Positions 44,383 to 54,421 of a stretch of DNA of 64,000 nucleotides are shown here, in pieces. The notes beneath the pieces were generated by a model. The model saw nothing but the letters and a program-made list of their open reading frames with translations, ran no database searches and was not told where the DNA came from. A program made the translations under genes and the position numbers. Each line of letters opens with the position of its first letter. Position 1 is the stretch's first letter. This stretch comes from Pseudomonadota bacterium (GTDB lineage: Bacteria > Pseudomonadota > Gammaproteobacteria > Burkholderiales > Burkholderiaceae_C). The stretch is from the NCBI GenBank assembly GCA_020161145.1, contig JAIUPQ010000004.1, positions 237,384-301,383 on the forward strand, written 5' to 3'.

Positions 44383-45813
44383 ATGGACCACACCCGCAAA
44401 GTCATCCCCTTGATCCCCGTGGCCGCCCTGCCGGGCGTGCAGGCTGCATCGCGTGTGCAGGCGCGCTCGGTGCGCGGCCGCTTCACGCAGTGGCGCTGGG
44501 CGTTCGTGTGGCTCACCCAACTGGTCTTCTACGGCCTGCCCTGGTTGAACTGGAACGGCCGGCAGGCGGTGCTGTTCGACCTGGCGTCGCAGCGCTTTGA
44601 CCTGTTCGGCCAGGTGCTGTTTCCGCAAGACCTGATTTACCTGACGGGCCTGCTGGTGTTCAGCGCGCTGCTGCTGTTCTTTGCCACCACCGTGGCCGGC
44701 CGCGTCTGGTGCGGGTTTGCCTGCCCGCAGACGGTCTATACCCAGCTGTTCATGTGGATCGAGCACCGCTTCGAGGGCGACCGCATGGCCCGCCAGCGGC
44801 TCGATGCCGCGCCCTGGGGCCTTGAGAAGCTGCGCCGCCGGGGTGGCAAGAACCTGGCCTGGCTGGCGCTGTGCCTGGTCACGGGCTTCAGCCTGGTGGG
44901 CTGGTTCACGCCCGTGCGCGAGCTGGCGGCCTCGGCGCTGGCCTTGCGCCTGGGGCCGTGGGAGTTGTTCTGGGTGCTGTTCTACGGCGGCCTGACCTAC
45001 CTGATGGCCGGCGTGCTGCGCGAGCGCATGTGCCAGCACGCCTGCCCCTACGGTCGCTTCCAGGGCTCGATGCTGGATGCCGCCACGCTGATCGTGGCCT
45101 ATGACGTGCCGCGTGGCGAGCCGCGCGGGGCCCGCGCCCGGGGCAGCGATGCGCGCGCCCAGGGCCAGGGCGATTGCGTGGACTGCACGCTGTGCGTGCA
45201 GGTCTGCCCCGTGGGCATCGACATTCGCCAGGGCCTGCAGGCCGCCTGCATCAGTTGCGGCCTGTGCATCGACGCCTGCAACGGCGTGATGGACAAGCTG
45301 CGCGCCCCGCGCGGGCTGATCCGCTTTGCGCCCCTGCAGGCGGCGGGCGCGGCCACCTGGCGCCGCGCACTGCTGCGGCCCCGCGTGCTGGCCTATGGCG
45401 CGGCGCTGGCGGTGCTGGCCGTGGCCATGGGCTGGGCCTGGGCCGAGCGGCCCGAGCTGCGCGTCAATGCGCTGCGCGACCGCGCGGTGCTCTCGCGGCT
45501 GGCCGAGGACGGCAGCGTGGAAAACGTCTACCGCCTGCAGCTGATGAACGCCAGCCTGCAGCCGCGCCAGCTCACCGTGGCGGCCCAGGGTGTGGGTGAG
45601 TTGGCCGGTGTGCCGCTGCGGGTGGCCCCCGGCGCCGCCCTTGCCGTGGCGGCGGCCGAAGACCGCACCGCCGTGGTCACCGTGCGCATGCCGGCCGATG
45701 ACGCGCTGCGCCTGGCCGAGCGCCGCACGCTGCCCATCCGCTTTCTGGTGCGCGATGGCAGCGGCCCAGGCGCGGCGGTGGCGCAGACGGACTCGACGTT
45801 TCTGCTGCGCTGA
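44383..45813 (+). CDS. ccoG: CcoG, cbb3 oxidase accessory ferredoxin-like protein
   Basis: A 476-residue membrane protein of the CcoG/FixG/RdxA family: five TM segments, the CGFACPQTVYTQLFMWIE motif, QHACPYGRFQ, two 4Fe-4S clusters (CVDCTLCVQVCPVGIDI and CISCGLCIDACNGVMDK), and a C-terminal periplasmic Ig-like domain. It is needed for copper handling in cbb3 oxidase assembly. The cco structural genes are not in the window. Confidence 0.95.
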   Translation: MDHTRKVIPLIPVAALPGVQAASRVQARSVRGRFTQWRWAFVWLTQLVFYGLPWLNWNGRQAVLFDLASQRFDLFGQVLFPQDLIYLTGLLVFSALLLFFATTVAGRVWCGFACPQTVYTQLFMWIEHRFEGDRMARQRLDAAPWGLEKLRRRGGKNLAWLALCLVTGFSLVGWFTPVRELAASALALRLGPWELFWVLFYGGLTYLMAGVLRERMCQHACPYGRFQGSMLDAATLIVAYDVPRGEPRGARARGSDARAQGQGDCVDCTLCVQVCPVGIDIRQGLQAACISCGLCIDACNGVMDKLRAPRGLIRFAPLQAAGAATWRRALLRPRVLAYGAALAVLAVAMGWAWAERPELRVNALRDRAVLSRLAEDGSVENVYRLQLMNASLQPRQLTVAAQGVGELAGVPLRVAPGAALAVAAAEDRTAVVTVRMPADDALRLAERRTLPIRFLVRDGSGPGAAVAQTDSTFLLR

Positions 45814-45827
45814 AAGGCTGAGCGGTG

Positions 45828-47249
45828 TCAGCCCGCCGCCCACTCGCCCAGCAGGCGCAGTGCGGCGTCCACCCGGGTGTCGCCGGGGTGGCCCACGTTC
45901 AGCCGCAGGTGGTGGGTGAAGCGCCGGTCGGCCGAGAAGAGCACGCCCGGCGCGGTGCTGATGCCTTGTGCCATGGCGCGGTGGTGCAGCGCCAGCGCAT
46001 CCACGTGCGGCGGCAGCTCCAGCCACAAAAAGTAGCCGCCGGCCGGCTGCGTCACCCGCGTGCCGGACGGAAAGTGGCGCTCGATCACCCGCCGCGCGCG
46101 CTGCTGCTCGGTGGCCAACGCGGCGCGCAACTGGCGCAGGTGGCGGTCGTAGCCGCCCTGGGCCAGGTAGTCGGCAATCGCCAGCTGCGGTGGCAGCGAG
46201 GTGGCCAGCGTGCTCATCATCTTGAGCCGCTGCACGGCCGGTGCCCAGCGGCCGGCAGCCGCCCAGCCCACGCGGTAGCCCGGCGCCAGGCATTTGGAGA
46301 ACGAGGCGCAGTGCAGCACCAGGCCCTGGGTGTCGAAGGCGCGCGCCGGGGGCGGGCGGCGCAGGTCGGCGTACAGCTCGCCATAGACGTCGTCTTCGAT
46401 CAGCGGCACGCCGTGGCGCGCCAGCAGCGCCACCAGTGCCTGTTTGCGGGCGGGCGGCATCAGGGCGCCCAGCGGGTTGTGCAGCGTGGGCATGAACCAG
46501 CAGGCCGCCACGCGCTGGCGGGCCAGCAAGGCGGCCAGGGCGTCAACGTCCACACCCAGTTGGGGGTCGGTGGCCACCTCCACCGCGCGCAGGCCCAGGC
46601 GCTCCAGCGTCTGCAGGGCCGAGTAAAACGTGGGCGACTCCACCGCCACCACGTCGCCCGGTTGCGTCACCGCCTGCAGGCACAGGTTCAGCGCCTCCAG
46701 TGCGCCATGGGTGATGACCAGCTCGTCCTCGCCCAGCGCCACACCTTGCAGCGCATAGCGGCGGCGCAGCGCCTCGCGCAGCCCGGCGTCGCCCACCGTC
46801 AGCGCGCTGGTGATCTGGGTCGGCTTGAGGCGGCGCATGGCGCGGGCCCCGCTGCGCGCCAGCGCATCGAGCGGAAACAGGTGCGGGGCCGGAAACGCCG
46901 AGCCCAGCGGCACCACGTCCGGCTGGCGGGTGGACTCCAGCAGCTCGAAGGCCAGTGCGCTGACGGCCACGGCGGTGGCCTCGGCGCGCGGCACGGCGGC
47001 CCTGGGTACGCGCCGGGCCGGCGGCCGCTGCGGCCGCACGTAGTAGCCCGAGCGCGGCCGCGCTTCAATCAGGCCGCGCGCCTCCAGCACGCCGTAGGCC
47101 TGGAACACGGTAGAGGGGCTGATGCCGCGCTGCTGGCAGGTCTGGCGCACCGAGGGCAGGGCGTCGCCCGGCTTGAGCAGGCCGGCGGCGATGGCGTCGG
47201 CCATGTCGTCGGCCAGGTGCTCGTAGCGGGTGGGGCGGTTGCGGCCCAT
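45828..47249 (-). CDS. MocR-type (GntR/aminotransferase) transcriptional regulator
   Basis: A protein of about 473 residues: N-terminal GntR wHTH (HLADDMADAIAAGLLKPGDALPSVRQTCQQRGISPSTVFQAYGVLEARGL) linked to an aminotransferase-I fold with the PLP Lys 319 in SFSKCLAPGYRVGW and the DDVYGEL segment. MocR proteins sense PLP or amino compounds. The start at MGRNRP overlaps the preceding regulator's stop (TGATG); five extra codons upstream are possible. It is convergent with ccoG, leaving a 14-base gap. Confidence 0.92.
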   Translation of the reverse strand: MGRNRPTRYEHLADDMADAIAAGLLKPGDALPSVRQTCQQRGISPSTVFQAYGVLEARGLIEARPRSGYYVRPQRPPARRVPRAAVPRAEATAVAVSALAFELLESTRQPDVVPLGSAFPAPHLFPLDALARSGARAMRRLKPTQITSALTVGDAGLREALRRRYALQGVALGEDELVITHGALEALNLCLQAVTQPGDVVAVESPTFYSALQTLERLGLRAVEVATDPQLGVDVDALAALLARQRVAACWFMPTLHNPLGALMPPARKQALVALLARHGVPLIEDDVYGELYADLRRPPPARAFDTQGLVLHCASFSKCLAPGYRVGWAAAGRWAPAVQRLKMMSTLATSLPPQLAIADYLAQGGYDRHLRQLRAALATEQQRARRVIERHFPSGTRVTQPAGGYFLWLELPPHVDALALHHRAMAQGISTAPGVLFSADRRFTHHLRLNVGHPGDTRVDAALRLLGEWAAG

Positions 47250-49780
47250 CAGTGCGGTGTGCACACCAGCGCGGTGGCCTCGTCCTGGCTCAGCGCACGC
47301 CCTTGCACGATCAGCGCCTGTGCGGCCGCTTCGCCCAGTGCGACGACGACTTGCTGGCGCACGGCGTCCAATGCCTCCCGGTCGTTGCGCACCAGCACGC
47401 CGCTGGTCACCTCGACATGGCCAACCAGCCGCGCCGCGCTGGCGGGGTCACCCCGCGCCAGCGCGAACTTGGGCAGGTCGTTGTGCGAGACCCGCACGCC
47501 AAAGCGCCGGTCGGCGGCCAGGGCGCGCGGCAGCAGGGCCAGCGCGTCGTCCAGCCGCGCCGTGGCGAGCAGGGCCAGGATCAGGCCTTCCAGCACCCAC
47601 GGCATGTTGCCGTTGCGTTGGCCCTCGCCAGCGGCATCCAGCTCGGCCAGCAGCGCCTGCCCGCAGGCCGCTGCCTCGGCCGGCCGGCCACCCAGCACCA
47701 GCGCGTAGACGATGTTGCTCCGGGCGGTCACGGCGGCGCTGTGGTCGCCCAACCCGGCCGCGAGCCGCGCCTCTTCGAGCCGGCATTGCAGCAGCGCGTC
47801 GTGGTCTTTGCGCAGCAAGGCGGCCATGCCCAGCGCGCCCGCCACGCGCAAGCGCACCAGGGATGTGAGGTTCCAGCCTTCGCCGGTCAGGCTGCGCAGC
47901 AACGCACAGGCCTCGTCCAGTCGCGGCCCCGGCTCGGCCTGGCTGCGCATCCAGCCCATGGCGGTGCTGCGCAGCAGGTCGGGATCATCCAGCTCGCGCG
48001 CCAGCTCGACGGTATGGTGTGCGGTGGCCTCGGCTCGGGCATCGGCCGTGATGATGTAGATGCGCGTCAGGTTGTGCCACCACAGGGTGCGCAGCCGCGC
48101 CGGCAGCGCGGCCCCGGCGGCGGCGTGCATCTGCGGCGCCAGGCCCGCCAGCCATTGGCCGGCCTCGGTGCGCCAGACGCCGAAGGCGGCGAGGTCGAAC
48201 GCCGCCAGCGCGATGCGCACGGCGGTTTCCAACTCGCAGGTGCTGGCCCAGGCGATGGCTTCACGTGCGTTGGCCATGTCGTCGTCGCGGGCCGGTATGG
48301 CGGGGTGCTGATCACGGGCCTGCTCCAGCCACGGCGCCAACGCCTGCGCGTGACGCCGCCGCACGGCCTCGTCCTCGCCGGCCGCCTCCAGCCGCTCCAG
48401 CGCATAGGCGCGCACCGTTTCCAGCAGCCGGTAATGCGGCGGCTCGCCGGCGCTGACGGCCAGCAGCGAGCGGTCGGCCAGTGCATCCAGCCCGTCGATC
48501 AAGGCCCAGCGCGTGGTGGGCTGCCCGGCCGCCAGCAGCGCCACCGCCAGCTCCAGCGTGAACTCGCCCGCCAGCACGCCCAGGGCGCGCAGCAGGCGCT
48601 GCTCGTCGGCGCTCAGCAGGCCGTAGCTCCAGTCCAGCGCCTGGTGCAGGCTGCGGTGGCGCGGCGTCGCGTCGCGCCGGCCGTGGGTGAGCAGCGCAAA
48701 GCGCTCGGCCAGCGCATCGTGCACGCCTTGCAGGCCCAGCGTCGGCACGCGCGCGGCGGCCATCACCAGCGCCAGCGGCAGGCCGTCAAGCTGGCGCGCA
48801 ATGACCTGCAGCAGGGGCAAGGTTTCGGGGGTGACCCGGAAGCGGTGGTCGGCCGCAGCGATGCGTGCGGCCAGCAGCGCGGCCGCACCGTCGCCCAGAT
48901 CGGCCTGCGTCACCGGGGCCAGCGTCAGGGGATCCAGCCGCTGCACCTGCTCGCCGCTGACGGCCAGCGGCAACTGGCTGGTCACCAGCAGGCGCAGGGC
49001 GGGCAGCATCTGCAGTGCGCCGACCAGCGCGGCGCAGGCCTCGATCAGGTGTTCGGCGTTGTCCAGCACCAGCAGCCGCTCGGCCGATGGGGGCAGCAGG
49101 TTGGCCAGCGCCTCCTGCAGATGGGTGGGCGTGTCGCCCTCAGGCAAGGGCACACCGAAGGCGCGGGCCACGGCGCCCGTGACCTGGGCGCCGTCGGTCA
49201 GTGGCGCCAGGTCCACCCACAGCGCCTGACCCTGCCAGCCGGCTGCGGCCAATCGCGCGAGGCTGGTCTTGCCCACGCCGGGGCCGCCGACCAGCGTCAG
49301 GCAGGACGAGGTCGCCAGCAACTCGATCAGAGCGGCGAGGTCGGCATCGCGGCCGATCAGGCGTGGCGTGGCGGCGGGCGGCGCAGCCGGCCTGGCCGCA
49401 ACGGGCGCGGGCGCCTCGCCCGGTGCGGTGGCGGCCGCATGGACGCGGGCCGCGAAGCGGTAGCCGCGTCCGGGCACGGTGTCAATGGTCTCGCTGCCCA
49501 GCAGCTTGCGCAACTGACTGACCTGCACGTGCAGATTGGCTTCCTCCACCACCAGGCCGGGCCAGACGATGTCGAGCAACTGACTCTTGGTGTACAGATG
49601 GCCGGGCTGCGAGGCCAGGGCGGCCAGCAGGTCGAACGCCCGACCGACCAGTGGCAGGGGCTGGCCGTCGGCCAGCAGCCGCCGCTCGGCCGCCTCCAGC
49701 GTGTAGCGGCCATCGCCGCCAAAGCGCAGGCTGGGCGGCAATGGTGGCGGAGACGCCGGGGCTGGGGCAGCGTTGGGCAC
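47249..49780 (-). CDS. Winged-helix / STAND NTPase transcriptional regulator
   Basis: An 843-residue regulator. Residues about 20-115 are an OmpR-type wHTH (RAFDLLAALASQPGHLYTKSQLLDIVWPG, VSQLRKLLG, TVPGRGYRF). A STAND-like ATPase follows with Walker A GGPGVGKTSLA near 165-175 and LLVLDNAEHLIEA. The C-terminal 400 residues are TPR-like helices with Ala/Leu repeats. Such AfsR/MalT-like regulators respond to unknown ligands. It is translationally coupled to the MocR gene and lies upstream of two small peptide genes read in the same direction. Confidence 0.88.
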   Translation of the reverse strand: MPNAAPAPASPPPLPPSLRFGGDGRYTLEAAERRLLADGQPLPLVGRAFDLLAALASQPGHLYTKSQLLDIVWPGLVVEEANLHVQVSQLRKLLGSETIDTVPGRGYRFAARVHAAATAPGEAPAPVAARPAAPPAATPRLIGRDADLAALIELLATSSCLTLVGGPGVGKTSLARLAAAGWQGQALWVDLAPLTDGAQVTGAVARAFGVPLPEGDTPTHLQEALANLLPPSAERLLVLDNAEHLIEACAALVGALQMLPALRLLVTSQLPLAVSGEQVQRLDPLTLAPVTQADLGDGAAALLAARIAAADHRFRVTPETLPLLQVIARQLDGLPLALVMAAARVPTLGLQGVHDALAERFALLTHGRRDATPRHRSLHQALDWSYGLLSADEQRLLRALGVLAGEFTLELAVALLAAGQPTTRWALIDGLDALADRSLLAVSAGEPPHYRLLETVRAYALERLEAAGEDEAVRRRHAQALAPWLEQARDQHPAIPARDDDMANAREAIAWASTCELETAVRIALAAFDLAAFGVWRTEAGQWLAGLAPQMHAAAGAALPARLRTLWWHNLTRIYIITADARAEATAHHTVELARELDDPDLLRSTAMGWMRSQAEPGPRLDEACALLRSLTGEGWNLTSLVRLRVAGALGMAALLRKDHDALLQCRLEEARLAAGLGDHSAAVTARSNIVYALVLGGRPAEAAACGQALLAELDAAGEGQRNGNMPWVLEGLILALLATARLDDALALLPRALAADRRFGVRVSHNDLPKFALARGDPASAARLVGHVEVTSGVLVRNDREALDAVRQQVVVALGEAAAQALIVQGRALSQDEATALVCTPH

Positions 49781-49904
49781 GGCGCGCGGCTTTCGTCTGC
49801 TCGTGGCGGGCCTCGATGGGCCGCCGCAGGGCCGACAAGCTTACCGCAACCGGCGCTGCCGCAGGGGCGTTTTGACCGGGCATGGGCCCACACCGCGCAA
49901 GCGG

Positions 49905-50078
49905 TCAGCCGCGGGCCGGCGTCTGGGTCTGGGCCATTTGCGCGGTGGCGGGCTGGGCGCTGTAGGTGGTCAGCGAGTCGATGCCGGCCAGGGTCAGCGT
50001 GACGGCCGCCAGGGCCAGGCCGAGCAGCGCACTGCGGGTGGTGGTGGAGGAGATGAAAGCGGGGCGTTGGGTGTTCAT
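49905..50078 (-). CDS. Small peptide 2 of a tandem paralogous pair
   Basis: 57 codons from ATG 50078 with ribosome site AAGGAC. The peptide starts MNTQRPAFISSTTTRSALLG, followed by a hydrophobic stretch (LALAAVTLTLAGI) and a Gln/Ala-rich tail (YSAQPATAQMAQTQ). It resembles a signal/anchor peptide with a short exported tail. It is clearly homologous to the ORF at 50121, so both are probably real. Function unknown. Confidence 0.6.
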   Translation of the reverse strand: MNTQRPAFISSTTTRSALLGLALAAVTLTLAGIDSLTTYSAQPATAQMAQTQTPARG

Positions 50079-50120
50079 GGCGATGTCCTTGGAGAAGGTG
50101 TGAGGGGGCGGGGTGGGGGT

Positions 50121-50297
50121 TCAGCTGTGGGCGGGGACGGCGGTCTGGGCGATTTGCGCCGGGTGGACGGGCTGGGTGCTGTAGGCCGGCGCGATGTTGA
50201 TGGCGGCCAAGGTCAACTTGAAAGCGACCAGGGTCAGGCAGAACAGGGCGTTGCGGGCGGTGGTGGAGGACACGAAATTGGGGTGCTGGTTTTTCAT
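50121..50297 (-). CDS. Small peptide 1 of a tandem paralogous pair
   Basis: 58 codons from ATG 50297 with the ribosome site AAGGAGA. It starts MKNQHPNFVSSTTARNALFC, has the hydrophobic LTLVAFKLTLAAINI and ends with a YSTQPVHPAQIAQ tail, matching the neighbour position by position. The conserved (F)(I/V)SSTT(T/A)R motif before the hydrophobic stretch is notable. Small exported peptides of this type are common beside regulators in beta-proteobacteria. No function is known to me. Confidence 0.6.
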   Translation of the reverse strand: MKNQHPNFVSSTTARNALFCLTLVAFKLTLAAINIAPAYSTQPVHPAQIAQTAVPAHS

Positions 50298-50479
50298 GAC
50301 GATCTCCTTGTTGCGGGGTGGCCTGATGTTGTTGTGGCCTGGGTGCAACTGTGCGCGCCGGGGGTGGCCGGCGTCCTTAAGCGCGCCTAAAACTTGTGAG
50401 ACGTGGTCTGAGACGATCTAAAAGCGGCGGCTGGCGCGTCGGCCATGGGACCGCCTCCCCCCGGTCGCACAATGGCGGC

Positions 50480-50887
50480 ATGAGACTGCTGCACACCATG
50501 CTTCGCGTGGGCGATCTGGATCGCTCGATTGCCTTCTATACCCAGGTGCTGGGCATGAGCCTGCTGCGCCGCTCGGAGAATCCCGAGTACCGCTATTCGC
50601 TGGCCTTTCTGGGCTTTGACGGTGGCAACCCCGGCCAGGCCGAGATCGAGCTGACCTACAACTGGGGCACCACGCAGTACGAGCTGGGCACGGCGTTTGG
50701 CCACATTGCGCTGGGCGTGCCCGATGCCTATGCGGCCTGCGAGCGCATCAGGGCGGCCGGTGGCCAGGTCACCCGCGAGGCCGGCCCGGTCAAAGGCGGC
50801 AGCACGGTGATTGCCTTCGTCACCGACCCTGATGGCTACAAGATCGAACTGATCCAGCGCGCCGAGGGCGGCGTGGGGTTGGGCTGA
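50480..50887 (+). CDS. gloA: Lactoylglutathione lyase (glyoxalase I)
   Basis: A 135-residue VOC-fold enzyme: [25 protein letters not shown] with metal His, [15 protein letters not shown] with the second His, and the C-terminal [15 protein letters not shown] with Glu. It detoxifies methylglyoxal with glutathione. Start at MRLLHTM is the family start; a 28-codon upstream extension is excluded. Confidence 0.95.
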   Translation: MRLLHTMLRVGDLDRSIAFYTQVLGMSLLRRSENPEYRYSLAFLGFDGGNPGQAEIELTYNWGTTQYELGTAFGHIALGVPDAYAACERIRAAGGQVTREAGPVKGGSTVIAFVTDPDGYKIELIQRAEGGVGLG

Positions 50888-50893
50888 GCGCCG

Positions 50894-51778
50894 CTACGGA
50901 TAGGCGGCCAGCGTGGCGTCGATGAAGGCGCCGAAGGCGCGGCCCATCTTGACGTAGCCGCGGGTGTTGAGGTGGATCTCGTTGACCCAGTCGCCCGAGT
51001 CGCCGCGCGTGCCCGGCTGGGCGGGCACGATGGTGGTCATGGCGGCGGAGTCGAACACGTGGACGTCGGCCAGCGCATGGGGGCTGCCGCTGGCGGCGTC
51101 GGCCGCCAGCAGCAGTGCACGCAGGCGGCCGAACAGCTCGGCGGTGAGGGCGGGCCAGTCGGTCTCGGGAATGCCCATGCCCACCAACGCGGGGTAGAGC
51201 CAGCCCAGCGGCGCGCCCGGTGCGCCGGCCGGCCGCGCGGTGGGCACGGCGTAGGTGTGCAGGAACAGCGGCCGCCCGGCGCTGGGGCCCTGGTCGCGGC
51301 GCTGCACGATCAGGCTCAGGTTGGCGCGCAGGTAGTCGGCCAGCAGCGTCCAGCCGGGCTCGCTCAGGTAGCGTGCCGGCGGGCCGGGTGGGGCTTCGTC
51401 GGGCGTGAGCAGCAGCCGGCGCGCGGGCGGGATGGGCTGGCCGGTGGCGTCGCGCGCCGGCACCTGGCAGGCGTCGATCAAGTCGTTGCCGCCGGCTGAG
51501 AAAAGGATGGCGTCCCAGTAGCTGGCATAGCGCCGCACGCGCAGCAGGCGGTCGAACCAGACGTCGTGCACGCCGTCCACCATGCGCTGCAAGGTGTCGC
51601 CAGGGTAGGCGCAGCTGACGATGGCGGTGCTGGTGGGCAGGTCGATCTGGCCCAGCAGATTGGGGGCCCGCTCGAAGGTGAGCGAGCCGATGGTGAACCA
51701 TGAATCGCCTTCGGCCAGCAGCCGGCGGCCGTATTCGGAGAGGGCGCTGTAAGGCGCCTGGTAGAGGTCCGGAACCAT
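50894..51778 (-). CDS. SGNH/GDSL-type hydrolase
   Basis: A 294-residue hydrolase: block I AEGDSWFTIG with nucleophile Ser 26, block III SAGGNDLIDACQ, and a late Asp/His block (DWVNEIHLNTRGY). No signal peptide is visible, so it is likely cytosolic. Substrate unknown (ester, lipid or acyl peptide). It converges on gloA, with a 6-base gap, and diverges from nirS. Confidence 0.88.
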   Translation of the reverse strand: MVPDLYQAPYSALSEYGRRLLAEGDSWFTIGSLTFERAPNLLGQIDLPTSTAIVSCAYPGDTLQRMVDGVHDVWFDRLLRVRRYASYWDAILFSAGGNDLIDACQVPARDATGQPIPPARRLLLTPDEAPPGPPARYLSEPGWTLLADYLRANLSLIVQRRDQGPSAGRPLFLHTYAVPTARPAGAPGAPLGWLYPALVGMGIPETDWPALTAELFGRLRALLLAADAASGSPHALADVHVFDSAAMTTIVPAQPGTRGDSGDWVNEIHLNTRGYVKMGRAFGAFIDATLAAYP

Positions 51779-51826
51779 GGCGGCGCTCCCGTCGAGATGG
51801 GCCCGTCAGTATGCGCGCGAGTACCC

Positions 51827-51840
51827 TTGAACCAGTTCAA
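51827..51840. promoter_or_regulatory. CRP/FNR-family (Dnr/Anr-type) box of the nirS promoter
   Basis: TTGAACCAGTTCAA, a perfect 6-2-6 palindrome, 69 bases upstream of the nirS start, in the divergent gap with the GDSL hydrolase gene. It matches the TTGA-N6-TCAA pattern of FNR/Dnr regulators that switch on nitrite reductase under low oxygen and NO. Which family member binds cannot be told. Confidence 0.75.
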
Positions 51841-51899
51841 GGACAAGGGATTGCCCTAGGTGGACGATGGATATGGACCCAATCACACCCACCACCTGA

Positions 51900-53666
<1,767 letters not shown>

Positions 53667-53670
53667 CTGA

Positions 53671-53744
53671 GGCCCCCAGGCTCCCTCTCGGTCGCCACCC
53701 CCCGAGGGGGCTCTTGCAGCGGACCGGCCAAGCCGGATCCGCGC
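53671..53744. repeat. Intergenic repeat between nirS and nirM
   Basis: Contains CTCCCTCTCGGTCG, a CCCCCCGAGGGGG hairpin and GGACCGGCCAAGCCGGATCC. The same three parts in the same order occur at 60471-60541. It interrupts the otherwise tight nir gene chain and may act as a mRNA stabiliser or attenuator after nirS. Confidence 0.7.
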
Positions 53745-53789
53745 AAGTTCCCAGGTTTGTTGGTGCCCTGCGGGGCGTAGGAGAGTAAT

Positions 53790-54098
53790 GTGAAAGTTGT
53801 TGTGGGTTTGTCGCTTCTGATTGCGGCGTTCGGGGTCTCGGCGGCGACGCCGGATGAGGCCATGAACAAGGCGGGCTGCATGGCCTGCCATGCCAAGGAC
53901 AAGAAGCTGGTCGGGCCGTCGTTCAAGGACATTGCGGCCAAGTACAAGGGCCAGGCGGATGCGCCGGCCAAGCTGTTCGACAAGGTGCGCAAGGGCGGCT
54001 CGGGGGTGTTCGGGCCCATTCCGATGTCGCCCAACGGGCCGGACAAGATTGGCGATGCCGATCTGAAGGCTGCCGTGGCGCAGATTCTGGCGGCGTGA
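53790..54098 (+). CDS. nirM: Cytochrome c-551 (NirM-like electron donor)
   Basis: A 102-residue class I cytochrome from GTG 53790 (the overlapping ATG 53788 is followed directly by a stop). Short signal (VVVGLSLLIAAFGVSA), heme site CMACH at 30-34, axial Met in GPIPMSPNG near residue 78. It donates electrons to NirS. Ribosome site AGGAGAG. Confidence 0.92.
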   Translation: MKVVVGLSLLIAAFGVSAATPDEAMNKAGCMACHAKDKKLVGPSFKDIAAKYKGQADAPAKLFDKVRKGGSGVFGPIPMSPNGPDKIGDADLKAAVAQILAA

Positions 54099-54421
54099 TG
54101 CACGCCTGGGCCGGCTGGGTGTTGATGGCGCTGGTCTCCAGCGCCTGGGCCCAGCCCGAGCCCGCGCGCCAGCACCAGCTGGTGCGCATGGTGCGCCAGG
54201 ACTGCGGCTCCTGCCACGGCATGAGGCTCACCGGTGGCCTGGGCCCCGCGCTGACGCGCGAGGCGCTGGCCGGCAAGCCCACCGAGGGCCTGGCCGCCAC
54301 CATTTTTTATGGCCGCCCCGGCACCCCCATGCCGCCGTGGCGCGCCTTGCTGACTGAGGACGAAGCCGCCTGGATCGCGCAGCGGCTCGCCCATGGCTTT
54401 CCCCAAGAGGAGACCCGATGA
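54098..54421 (+). CDS. nirC: NirC-like monoheme cytochrome c
   Basis: A 107-residue protein with a signal peptide (WVLMALVSSAWAQP) and heme site CGSCH at 36-40, with Met ligand in GTPMPPW. Cytochrome c55x/NirC lies in nir clusters and transfers electrons during heme d1 maturation or to NirS. Start overlaps the nirM stop (TGATG); its stop overlaps nirF (ATGA). Confidence 0.88.
   Translation: MHAWAGWVLMALVSSAWAQPEPARQHQLVRMVRQDCGSCHGMRLTGGLGPALTREALAGKPTEGLAATIFYGRPGTPMPPWRALLTEDEAAWIAQRLAHGFPQEETR

Noticed and set aside
41254-46293. A 1679-codon open frame on the minus strand
   Set aside because: It lies opposite the CHAT, MBL and ccoG genes, whose protein families are clear. Its translation is low-complexity Gly/Ala/Gln/His, typical of antisense frames in very high GC DNA.
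53788-53793. ATG 53788 as the nirM start
   Set aside because: It is followed directly by TGA in frame; the overlapping GTG 53790 opens the correct frame.
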